DNA of 64,000 bases, taken from contig NZ_BLXZ01000002.1 in assembly GCF_014193675.1 (NCBI RefSeq), positions 434,001-498,000 on the forward strand. The letters are read 5' to 3'. The notes below the pieces were generated by a model that was given only the letters and a program-made list of their open reading frames with translations, searched no databases and was not told where the DNA came from. A program made the translations under genes and the position numbers. Of this stretch, positions 25,451 through 33,446 are shown piece after piece. This DNA is from Geomonas limicola. GTDB taxonomy: Bacteria; Desulfobacterota; Desulfuromonadia; Geobacterales; Geobacteraceae. The stretch's first letter is position 1; every line of letters begins with the position of its first letter.

Positions 25451-25723
25451 ATGAAAAGAGCAATTGCAGCCGTAGCACTTACCCTGATGACCGCAACCAT
25501 GGCACTGGCCGCCGACGTGATCACCCTGCCCGCCAAAAACGGCGACATCACCTTCAACCACAAGAAGCACCAGGAGAAGGTTGCCAACTGCAAAGCCTGC
25601 CACGAGAAGGCACCGGGCAAGATCGAGGGCTTCGGCAAGGACTGGGCGCACAAGACCTGCAAAGGGTGCCACGCCGACAAGGGCGCTGGCCCGACCAAGT
25701 GCTCCGAGTGCCACAAGAAGTAA
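25451..25723 (+). CDS. Periplasmic triheme cytochrome c7 (PpcA family)
   Basis: 90 aa. A signal peptide (cleavage near Ala20/21) is followed by about 70 mature residues with three CxxCH haem sites: C47/C50/H51, C70/C73/H74 and C84/C87/H88. Distal His candidates are H37, H40 and H67. GKIEGFGK and GPTKCSECHKK match the PpcA type, periplasmic electron shuttles to outer-membrane pathways in Geobacter. RBS AAAGGAG lies seven bases before the ATG. A paralogue is encoded at 30257-30538. Single-gene unit with its own terminator. Confidence 0.95.
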   Translation: MKRAIAAVALTLMTATMALAADVITLPAKNGDITFNHKKHQEKVANCKACHEKAPGKIEGFGKDWAHKTCKGCHADKGAGPTKCSECHKK

Positions 25724-25751
25724 CGCCTGTCGCCTCCCGGCGTGTACAGGA

Positions 25752-25782
25752 AAAAGGCGGTCCCCTTTGGGGCCGCCTTTTG
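25752..25782 (+). terminator. terminator of c7 cytochrome gene
   Basis: AAAAGGCGGTCCCC, loop TTT, GGGGCCGCCTTTT; stem with a single bulged T, A-tract before and T-tract after. It lies 28 bases after the stop. Confidence 0.88.
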
Positions 25783-25854
25783 TCGTTGTCGAGAAGCTGA
25801 GAGGCTCTCCAGGAGGAGAAGTACCACAGGCCCATACCGAGACCAGGGGGAGGG

Positions 25855-26949
25855 TCAGAAAAGGGCTACAAGCCGGTCAAAATCGAGCCGCTCCTCCGCA
25901 AGTCTGCGCACCAGGTCGAGCTTTTCGGTGTCCTCGGGGGTGATCTTGGAGATATCCTCGGTGATGATCCGGTACAACTCGGCCGTCGAGTGCCGCTGGG
26001 TGCGCAGGTAGGGTATGTTGCTGCGGTCGAGGATCAGCTGGGTGATGGTGCTCACCGGTGCTATTCCCGGAATCACCAGCCCGCAGAGTTGGGAGCGGTA
26101 CTCGGGCATCTGGTACAGGTTTGCCAGGGTGACCAGGAGCTCGTCCCGGCTGCTGGTCACCACGAGCAGGCTCGAGTCGCGCAGCATCTCGGTCACCCGC
26201 TGCGTCGAGGCGGCACCGATCTGCACGTGCTGGATGATCCGGCTTACCTCGCGGCGGTTGCCGTGCAGCGGCAGGTCGAGGAGGCGAGAGACCCGGCGCA
26301 GGGTAGGGTTGGCGAGTACCGGCTGGTAGTCGAATCCGCCGAAGACGCTGAAGGGCTGGTCGGCTAGGGCACGGGTCAGGTAGTCGAGGGTCGAGGCGCG
26401 CTTCTCGGCAAAGAGCTTGTTGGTCAACACGGCACGCACCTGGGCCCCTTCCAGCTGGAACAGCGCGATGTTCATGAAGATGGTGTCGATCACGTTCCCG
26501 ACACCGCCGCCTGTCACCATGAGCACCGGCGCATCGAGCAGGCGGGCGATCCGCGCGTTGGAGAGCTTGAGCACCGAGCCGACCCCCGGGTGGCCGGATC
26601 CCTCGATGATGATGAAGTCGCACTTCTTCTCCAGCTCGGCGTAACTGGTAAGTATGCGCTCCTCGAGTTCCGCGCAGGATATCTCTCCATCGATCACCTT
26701 GCGGGTGGTGTCGGGATAGACCACCACCGGCGACATGTGGCGCAGGTCCTTGGTGAGGTCGAAGACCTGCGCGATGAGGGCGGCATCCTTGTCCATCGCG
26801 TGCCCGCGCAGGGTGGTCGGCTTGGGGCCGAGCGGCTTCATGAAGCCGACGCGGCCATACTTTTTCTGCGCCAGGTGCAAAAGGGAGACGCTCACCGTGG
26901 TCTTGCCGATGTTCTGTCCTGATGCCGCGACGAAGATTTTCTTGGCCAT
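25855..26949 (-). CDS. BioD-like P-loop protein with DRTGG domain
   Basis: 364 aa. The N-terminal dethiobiotin-synthetase-like ATPase has Walker A SGQNIGKTT (residues 10-18) and a conserved IIIEGSGHPG motif. The C-terminal half (from about 215) is a DRTGG-type domain like the N-terminal region of long phosphotransacetylases. Such stand-alone proteins have been linked to acetate/phosphate metabolism or regulation but lack a proven reaction. The start MAKKIFVAASGQ at 26949 fits the family. It converges with the c7 gene. Cytosolic. Confidence 0.85.
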   Translation of the reverse strand: MAKKIFVAASGQNIGKTTVSVSLLHLAQKKYGRVGFMKPLGPKPTTLRGHAMDKDAALIAQVFDLTKDLRHMSPVVVYPDTTRKVIDGEISCAELEERILTSYAELEKKCDFIIIEGSGHPGVGSVLKLSNARIARLLDAPVLMVTGGGVGNVIDTIFMNIALFQLEGAQVRAVLTNKLFAEKRASTLDYLTRALADQPFSVFGGFDYQPVLANPTLRRVSRLLDLPLHGNRREVSRIIQHVQIGAASTQRVTEMLRDSSLLVVTSSRDELLVTLANLYQMPEYRSQLCGLVIPGIAPVSTITQLILDRSNIPYLRTQRHSTAELYRIITEDISKITPEDTEKLDLVRRLAEERLDFDRLVALF

Positions 26950-27132
26950 GGGCGGTGGTCCTCGGACACCCGTTACGCCAGGCGCACCGGGGATTGGGGT
27001 GTGTATACAAAATCCTGCTCATAATCGTACGGCGGCAGGCAGAAGTCAAGCGGGTTCGCGGGAGGGGAGAGCACCGTATCGGAAAAGGGGCTCCTCTTGT
27101 TTCAGTGCCCCCTTCTGCGGTACCATTACCTC

Positions 27133-27798
27133 ATGAAACCGGAAAATATCCATGAACGCCTGGTCTACTATACCGAGGCGGAAGAACTGCTGAATCGCTG
27201 CACACACGGGCTGGGGGTGATCCTGAGCATCTTCGGGGTGAGCGCCCTGATCTCGCTTGCCGTGCAGGCCAACGACAGCTACCGCCTGGTGAGCAGCTGC
27301 ATCTACGGTGGAGCATTGCTCACCTTCTACAGCATGTCCACCGCCTACCACAGCGTGCGCAAACCCTACCTGCGCTACATCTTCCGGATCCTGGACCATG
27401 CGAGCATCTATCTCATGATAGCAGGGAGTTATACCCCTTTCACCCTGGTCACCCTGCGCGGCCCCTGGGGGTGGTCCCTCTTCGGGGTGGTCTGGGGGCT
27501 CGGCACCGTGGGAGCCATCATGAAGATCTTCACCACCCACCGCATGCGCATCGTCGGGCCGCTGCTCTACATCGCCCTGGGGTGGAGCGTCCTCGTCGCC
27601 TTGAAACCACTTTCGGCCGCCATCGCGGCGAACGGGCTTATCCTGCTCTTCGCGGGTGGCGCCGCCTACACCGTTGGAGTCCTCTTCTACCTCTGGGAGC
27701 GGCTCCCCTACAACCACGCCATCTGGCACGTCTTCGTGCTGATCGGCAGTGCCTGCCATTTCGGAGCCATCTTCTACTACGTGACGCCGCGCAGTTGA
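27133..27798 (+). CDS. Hemolysin III / PAQR-family membrane protein
   Basis: 221 aa with about seven hydrophobic helices. The conserved SMSTAYHSVRK, LDHASIYLMIAGSYTP and C-terminal NHAIWHVFVLIGSACHF carry the His and Asp residues that bind metal in the PAQR/CREST superfamily. Bacterial members are named hemolysin III although haemolysis is not their established role. The ATG at 27133 is used; no good Shine-Dalgarno is visible, and an upstream TTG at 27097 is possible. Confidence 0.92.
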   Translation: MKPENIHERLVYYTEAEELLNRCTHGLGVILSIFGVSALISLAVQANDSYRLVSSCIYGGALLTFYSMSTAYHSVRKPYLRYIFRILDHASIYLMIAGSYTPFTLVTLRGPWGWSLFGVVWGLGTVGAIMKIFTTHRMRIVGPLLYIALGWSVLVALKPLSAAIAANGLILLFAGGAAYTVGVLFYLWERLPYNHAIWHVFVLIGSACHFGAIFYYVTPRS

Positions 27799-28164
27799 GC
27801 TTGGTAATTCCGGCCACCTCACCGTAATCCCTCCCTCACGGAAAGAGTTCCTACAACCTCTGAGCACCGGGTGACAGTAAGACTACGACCTAGGCAAAGA
27901 AAAAAATTAAAATAAAAATTTTGCTAATCAAAAACTTCAAATTGTGCTATAGCTGTCTCTGCTGGGTTATCCTCGCCACAGTTTTTCCCTGATAGGGGGC
28001 CGTGGTGCGAGTTTGACAGTCCTCACCTTGATCATCCCACGTCCTTTACTGCGATTGCTTCTGGACCCAGTTCATAACGCGTAATTTTAAGAGAGATTGC
28101 AGGGGTGCCTACACCCGGGAGAATCAGCTTCGTCAGCGGCTCCGGGGACGAGAGGGAGAGCGCC
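27799..28164. other. gene-free region upstream of histidine kinase gene
   Basis: 366 bp without a convincing ORF. It has a very AT-rich stretch (27897-27946) and an extended -10-like TGCTATAGC (27945-27953) without a matching -35. No known RNA motif recognised. Confidence 0.4.
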
Positions 28165-30111
28165 ATGGTTTGGGAAGCACGAGAGAAGAGTCCAAAGCTG
28201 GTTTTGCTGTTGACCCCGCTGCTGCCGGCGGGGGCGGCGCTGAGCCGCGTCATGTGCCACGGAGCCCTCGGTGCGATCAGTCCTTTTCTCACCTTCTATC
28301 CTGCGGTAGTGCTGGCGGCGCTCTTGGCAGGATTTCCCGGCGGCCTGATGGCGACCGCCCTCTCGGCGTGCCTTGCCTCCTACCAGTGGAGCGTTCCCCT
28401 GGGAGCCTCCTTCTCCGTGACCAGTGTGGACCGCCTGGAAACCGTGGTCTTTCTCGTCAGCGGCATCTTTCTCTCGGTACTGGTCGAGGTCATGCTGAGG
28501 GCGCGCGTGCGCGCGGAAAAGGCCGAGGTGCGTGCGCGGTGCGCGGCCGAGCGCGAGCAGGCGGCCCTGACCATCCAGCGCGAGCGCAACTTCCTGCGCC
28601 AGGTCATCGATGCCGCGCCGGGGAACATCTTCGTCCTGGACGCCTCGGGGCAGCTTTGTCTGGTGAACGAGGCCATGGCACGCTTCTACGGCACCTCGGT
28701 GAAGGAGATGGAAGGAAAATCGATCCACGAGTACCTCCAGGGGCCCAAGGAGGTGACGGACCGGTTGCAGGAAGAGAACCGCGCGGTGATAGCCGGCAGG
28801 ATCCTCGGTTCGGAATTGAGCATTCCTGACGCCGGCGGCAGGGTGCACCACTTTGAGTCGGTGAAATCGCCGGTGTACGAGGACGACGGCAGCTGCGACA
28901 AACTCCTCGTGGTATCCAACGATGTGACCGAACGGCGCCAGGCCGAGCAGGCGCTGAAGCAGAACCAGGAGCTCCTCAATTCCATCATCTCCGGCACTCC
29001 GGATGCGATCTACGTAAAGGACACCGCCGGAAAGTACTTGCTGCTCAACGACGCCGCAGAGCGGATCATCGGCAAGAAGGCCGGACAGTTCCTGGGGCGC
29101 AGCGATCGCGAGCTGTTCCCGCGCCAGGAGGTGCCGGCGATCCTCAGGGAGAATCGGATCGGTCACGACCCGGCCGAGGTGGAACTCTTCGAGGACACCA
29201 TGACCGACGCCCAAGGGAAACGGCGCACCTTCCTCACCACCCGGGGGCCCCTGTACGACCTGCAGGGGAACCTCACCGGAAGCTTCGGCATCGCCCGCGA
29301 CATAACGGAGCAAAAACTGGCGGAAGAGGAATTCCACAAGTTAAACGAGGAACTGGACAATCGGGTGGCCGAGCGCACGGAGCAGCTCGAGCTGGCCGTG
29401 AAGGAGCAGGAGGCGTTCAGCTACTCGGTGTCCCACGACCTGAGAAGTCCGCTGCGTCATATCAACAGCTATGCGGCGATCCTCAGGGAAGAGCAGAGCG
29501 CCCAGATAAGCGACGAGGGGCGCGAGCTTCTGGACCGCATCTGCAAGGCGAGCAGCAAGATGGGAAACCTCATCGACGATCTTCTGGAACTCGCCCGTAC
29601 CAGCCGTGCTCCGCTCAACGAGGAGCCGATCGACCTCTCGCGCATAGCCACCATCTCGAGCCTCATGCTGCGTCAGACCGACAAGGGGCGCCGGGTAGAG
29701 TTTCTCATCGCCGAAGGGATCCAGGTCCTGGGCGACAAGACGCTGATGCGCATCGTCATGGACAACCTGCTCAGTAACGCCTGGAAATACACGGTGCAGG
29801 AGAAGATCGCCCTCATCGAGGTGGGGATGGAGCTCATGGACGGCCAGGAGGTTTTTTACGTCAGCGACAACGGCACCGGATTCGACATGCAGTACAAGGA
29901 CAAGCTGTTCGGGCCGTTCCAGCGCCTGCACGGCGCCGAATTCGAAGGAAACGGGATCGGCCTGGCTACGGTGAAGCGGGCCATCGAGCGCCACGGCGGG
30001 ACCATCTGGGCGGAAGGGGAGGTGGGAAACGGCGCCACCTTCTACTTCACGCTGGGGAAGGAAGCGCTCTCCTACCCGCCGCAGCTCAGGCAGAACAGCG
30101 CGTTCAGTTAG
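28165..30111 (+). CDS. Membrane PAS sensor histidine kinase
   Basis: 648 aa. An N-terminal hydrophobic region with about four helices (residues 10-115) resembles the DUF4118 membrane module. A coiled-coil linker, two PAS domains (about 140-270 and 275-395), HisKA with phospho-acceptor His424 in SVSHDLRSPLRH and HATPase_c (N box MDNLLSNAWKYT; G boxes DNGTGFDM and GNGIGLATVK) follow. No receiver domain and no response-regulator gene are adjacent, so the partner is unknown. ATG at 28165 follows GGGAGAG and avoids a 20-residue extension with poor context. Confidence 0.92.
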   Translation: MVWEAREKSPKLVLLLTPLLPAGAALSRVMCHGALGAISPFLTFYPAVVLAALLAGFPGGLMATALSACLASYQWSVPLGASFSVTSVDRLETVVFLVSGIFLSVLVEVMLRARVRAEKAEVRARCAAEREQAALTIQRERNFLRQVIDAAPGNIFVLDASGQLCLVNEAMARFYGTSVKEMEGKSIHEYLQGPKEVTDRLQEENRAVIAGRILGSELSIPDAGGRVHHFESVKSPVYEDDGSCDKLLVVSNDVTERRQAEQALKQNQELLNSIISGTPDAIYVKDTAGKYLLLNDAAERIIGKKAGQFLGRSDRELFPRQEVPAILRENRIGHDPAEVELFEDTMTDAQGKRRTFLTTRGPLYDLQGNLTGSFGIARDITEQKLAEEEFHKLNEELDNRVAERTEQLELAVKEQEAFSYSVSHDLRSPLRHINSYAAILREEQSAQISDEGRELLDRICKASSKMGNLIDDLLELARTSRAPLNEEPIDLSRIATISSLMLRQTDKGRRVEFLIAEGIQVLGDKTLMRIVMDNLLSNAWKYTVQEKIALIEVGMELMDGQEVFYVSDNGTGFDMQYKDKLFGPFQRLHGAEFEGNGIGLATVKRAIERHGGTIWAEGEVGNGATFYFTLGKEALSYPPQLRQNSAFS

Positions 30112-30130
30112 GCTCCCCGGGCGTTCCGGG

Positions 30131-30155
30131 GGGTAATCATTCGCCCCTACAGGTC
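30131..30155. repeat. degenerate copy of a 26-bp dispersed palindrome
   Basis: GTAATCATTCGCCCCTAC here matches the right half of the perfect palindrome at 43963-43988; the left arm is decayed to a G-run. Confidence 0.5.
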
Positions 30156-30200
30156 AAAAACGCCCAGACCGCTGTTCGGGTGAATCCCGCGGGTGTACAA

Positions 30201-30233
30201 AAAAAGGCGAAAGCTGAGAGCTTTCGCCTTTTT
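30201..30233. terminator. bidirectional terminator between kinase and c7 genes
   Basis: AAAAAGGCGAAAGCT and AGCTTTCGCCTTTTT form a perfect 15-bp stem with a GAG loop. It can serve both the plus-strand kinase gene and the minus-strand cytochrome gene that ends at 30257. Confidence 0.93.
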
Positions 30234-30256
30234 GCGTGTGCCGAAGGAGGGAGAGT

Positions 30257-30538
30257 CTACTTCACGTGGCACTCGCTGCACTTGGTGGGACCCTTGTTCT
30301 TGTCGGCGTGGCAACCCTTGCAGGTCTTGTGGGCCCAGTCCTTGCCCAACGCGGGAATCTTGCCCCCCTTCTCGTTTTCGTGGCAGGTGGTACAGGCCAT
30401 CAAATCCTGGTGCTTTTTGTGCGGAAAGGTGACGTTGCCGTTTTTTGCAGGGAGCGTGACGACAGTGTTGTCGGCACCGAGGGCCAGACCGGATGAGAAG
30501 ATGGACAGGGCGCAGGCCGCGAGAAGCCACTTTTTCAT
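30257..30538 (-). CDS. Periplasmic triheme cytochrome c7 (PpcA family), second copy
   Basis: 93 aa. Signal peptide to about residue 22, then three CxxCH sites: C49/C52/H53, C73/C76/H77 and C87/C90/H91. The block GKDWAHKTCKGCHADK is identical to the cytochrome at 25451-25723, and GPTKCSECH is shared, so the two are close paralogues. The segment around haem I differs (MACTTCHENEKGG), which could shift its potential or partner. AAAGGAG lies eight bases before the ATG. Monocistronic with a strong terminator. Confidence 0.95.
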   Translation of the reverse strand: MKKWLLAACALSIFSSGLALGADNTVVTLPAKNGNVTFPHKKHQDLMACTTCHENEKGGKIPALGKDWAHKTCKGCHADKNKGPTKCSECHVK

Positions 30539-30784
30539 GATCGTTCTCCTTTATGAAATTGTATTAGAAAAGACCCAGACAATAGTACCGTGTTATTGCG
30601 GAAATGCAACGCCGTAAGAGGGAAATTCGACGCTCTTTCGTTGATTTGCCCCCCCGTGCGCAGGTGTTTCCCCCGTTGACGAGCGGCGCAATCCGCTTGA
30701 CAAGTTGGCCGGATATAGCGGAAAGTAGCCCTGAACTCACCCCTCCGGAAACTGCACAACTGCACCTGCGAGACACGCTGCCAC

Positions 30785-33250
30785 GTGAAACCTTCCCTGG
30801 AACTTTTCGACTCACCGCTCATCACCCTCTCCTTGGGCGAGTTCGCCATGCCGGTCCCCCGACGCGGCCACCTGGAGAACCTGGCCGGCTCCGGAGCCGC
30901 CTCCGAAGGGCTGGAGATCCACCAGCGTGTGCAGCGCCGGCGGGCCAAGGCCGACCCCGGCTACCGCTGCGAGGTCGCGGTGAGCCGGGAATTCACCGCT
31001 CAGCAGTACCGGTTCCTGGTCAAGGGGCGCCTGGACGGCATCTTCCCGGGCAATCCCCCGCACATCGAAGAGATCAAGACAACCTTCAACATCCACGAAC
31101 TCGCACGTCGTCTCAACGCCGACCCCGAACACCCCTACTGCCTGCAGCTTAAAAGTTACGGCTATTTCCACTGGCTGGAACACGGCGTCATTCCCGAACT
31201 CTCCTTCCACCTGGTTTCCACCCGAAACGGCAAGAGCCAGGAGGTACGGGTCGAGCTGGACCTGGCAGCCTACGAACACTGGCTGGAGCGGCGCCTGGAG
31301 TCCCTGGTGCTGGAGGCGGTGCAGGCTGAGCGCTGCCTGGCCCGGCGCCGGAAACTAGCTGCTACCCTGGTGTTCCCGTTTGCCGCGGCGCGTCCCGGCC
31401 AGCGTGAGCTGATCGACTGCGTGGAGCAGGGGTTGGCCCAGAAAATGCCGCAACTGCTCCAGGCACCTACCGGGCTCGGCAAGACGGTCGGGGTGCTCTA
31501 CCTGGTACTCAAGGAAGCGCTGGGGCGCGGACAGCAGGCCATCTACGTGACCCCGAAAAACAGCCAACACGGGGTTGCCGAGGATGCCGTGGAGCGCTTC
31601 CGGGGCGCCGGCGCTGCGCTTAAGTCCCTCACCATCACCGCCAAACACAAGATCTGTTTCAAGGACGAGCCGCTTTGTCACCCGGAACTCTGCGAGTTTG
31701 CCCGGGATTACTACGAAAAGCTGGAACGTGCGGGGCTCGTCGCCATCCTGGCCCGGAAGAAAAAACTCAAGTCCCGCCACTTCAGGGCGCTCGGCGAGGA
31801 GCACCAGGTCTGCCCCTTCGAATTGCAGCTCGCGGCACTCCCGGAGGCGGACCTGGTTATCTGCGACTACAACTACGTCTTCGCCCCGCGTTCCGCCTTG
31901 GGCCGGGTCACCGCGTTGAACGTCGGGCAGCGCGGCAAGCCGAGCCTGATCATCGACGAGGCGCACAACCTGCCGTCCCGGGCGATGGATTACTATTCCC
32001 CGCAGCTCTCGGCACAGCTCCTGGAGTCCTGGCGTGAAGGACTCGGTGCGCTGCCGCGCCCCTTCGGGAACAGGGGCGTGGAGCTTCTGGAAGGGTGCCT
32101 GGAGACCATCGCGCAATGCCGGGCAGGGGAGGGGAGCCGCGCGCGGGCGATCCAGCCGCCGGTGCGCGCCTTTGCCGACCAGGAGGCGCGCATCGCACAG
32201 GTGCTGTCGCGCTACCTGGAGTCCACCCTGGAGATCGGCCAGGGGGATCCGCTCCTGGCCCTGGCCCGCTCCTGGTCCGAGTTCACCGGGACCCTCGAAC
32301 TGGTGCGGGACGCAGCCAACCAGGAATTCTCTACCACCTTTCATCCGGGCGCAGGGGGCATCCTCAAGATCACCTGCTGTGACGCGGGAGAGCTGTTGGC
32401 CGGCTGCTATGCCGGGTTCGAGCAGGTCATCGGGTTCTCCGCGACCCTGAAACCGTTCGACTACTACGCCCGCCTCTCCGGTCTCGACCCCGGAAAGGTG
32501 CTGACCGAGGAGTTCCAGAGCCCCTTTCCCCCGGAGCGGCGCAAGCTCTTGATCATCCCGCAGGTCTCCACCCGCTACAGCGAGCGCGAGCGCAACTACG
32601 GGAAGATCACCGATGCCCTCGAGCGGATGGTTGCCCTTAAACGGGGGAACTACTTCGCCTTTTTCCCGAGCTTCAGCTTCCTGGAGCGGGTTGCCCAACT
32701 GTTCCGGGCCCCGCAGGGGTTCCAGGTGCGCTCCCAGGAACGCAAGATGAGCGCTGCTCGCGTGGAGGCGCTTCTCGAGGAGCTGCGCGACCCCGGGGCC
32801 GCCACCGTGGTCTTCGCGGTTCAGGGGGGCTCCTTTTCGGAAGGGATCGACTACCAGGGGGACATGGCGATCGGCGCCTTCGTAGTCGGCCCTCCCTTAC
32901 CCAACTACGACCTGGAGCGCGAGTTGATGCGGGAGTACTACCAGCGCCGCTTCGGCTTGGGCTTTGAGTATGCCTACGCCATTCCCGCCATGGCCAAGGC
33001 GGTGCAGGCCGCGGGACGGGTGATCCGCTCGGAGACGGACCGCGGCATTATCGTCCTGATGGACGGCCGCTTCCTGGAGCCCGGGTTCAGCTCGGCGATG
33101 CCGGTTGACTGGTATGAGGACCAGGCCAGCGAACTCGTTTCCGCAGGCATCCTCAAAGACATTGCCGACTTCTGGGACGGCTGCGCAGAAACAGGTGTCG
33201 TACCCGCAGGTCCCGAGCTGTCAGCCGTCTCTGAGGGCACCCCGCCCTAG
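30785..33250 (+). CDS. XPD/DinG-type Fe-S helicase with N-terminal PD-(D/E)XK nuclease-like domain
   Basis: 821 aa. Residues 1-200 look like a Cas4/RecB-type nuclease: GRLDGIF (Asp84) and EEIKTT (Glu96, Lys98) give the D...E-x-K active site. The helicase follows with Walker A PTGLGKT (228-234), four Fe-S cysteines (C291, C298, C303, C343), DEAH box IIDEAHN (391-394) and the SF2 C-terminal block including GSFSEGIDYQGD and QAAGRVIRS. This predicts a 5'-3' DNA helicase-nuclease. The start is taken as GTG at 30785 because the nuclease-domain N-terminus is in frame from there; ATG at 30848 is possible. No repair or CRISPR genes adjoin it. Confidence 0.88.
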   Translation: MKPSLELFDSPLITLSLGEFAMPVPRRGHLENLAGSGAASEGLEIHQRVQRRRAKADPGYRCEVAVSREFTAQQYRFLVKGRLDGIFPGNPPHIEEIKTTFNIHELARRLNADPEHPYCLQLKSYGYFHWLEHGVIPELSFHLVSTRNGKSQEVRVELDLAAYEHWLERRLESLVLEAVQAERCLARRRKLAATLVFPFAAARPGQRELIDCVEQGLAQKMPQLLQAPTGLGKTVGVLYLVLKEALGRGQQAIYVTPKNSQHGVAEDAVERFRGAGAALKSLTITAKHKICFKDEPLCHPELCEFARDYYEKLERAGLVAILARKKKLKSRHFRALGEEHQVCPFELQLAALPEADLVICDYNYVFAPRSALGRVTALNVGQRGKPSLIIDEAHNLPSRAMDYYSPQLSAQLLESWREGLGALPRPFGNRGVELLEGCLETIAQCRAGEGSRARAIQPPVRAFADQEARIAQVLSRYLESTLEIGQGDPLLALARSWSEFTGTLELVRDAANQEFSTTFHPGAGGILKITCCDAGELLAGCYAGFEQVIGFSATLKPFDYYARLSGLDPGKVLTEEFQSPFPPERRKLLIIPQVSTRYSERERNYGKITDALERMVALKRGNYFAFFPSFSFLERVAQLFRAPQGFQVRSQERKMSAARVEALLEELRDPGAATVVFAVQGGSFSEGIDYQGDMAIGAFVVGPPLPNYDLERELMREYYQRRFGLGFEYAYAIPAMAKAVQAAGRVIRSETDRGIIVLMDGRFLEPGFSSAMPVDWYEDQASELVSAGILKDIADFWDGCAETGVVPAGPELSAVSEGTPP

Positions 33251-33446
33251 TGCCGTTTCCCCCGGACCCCGCCGGCCTTACCACGTCACCCATCGAGGCA
33301 ACCCGCCACGCCTCTCCGCCGCTCCAACATCCTGTCATGAATTAAAAATAATCCAATGATTGCTACAGCTTTTGCGAGTTTTGGCCGATAGCCCGAAGAG
33401 GATATTTCAAGGTATTAATTTATCGATCGGCAATTCCGAGACCGTC

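Noticed and set aside
30264-30276. TTCACGTGGCAC as a parS site
   Set aside because: It is part of the cytochrome c7 coding sequence (CSECHVK end) and matches only the central CACGTG.
30779-30790. CCACGTGAAAC as a third parS site
   Set aside because: Only the right half matches; the left half lacks the palindrome.
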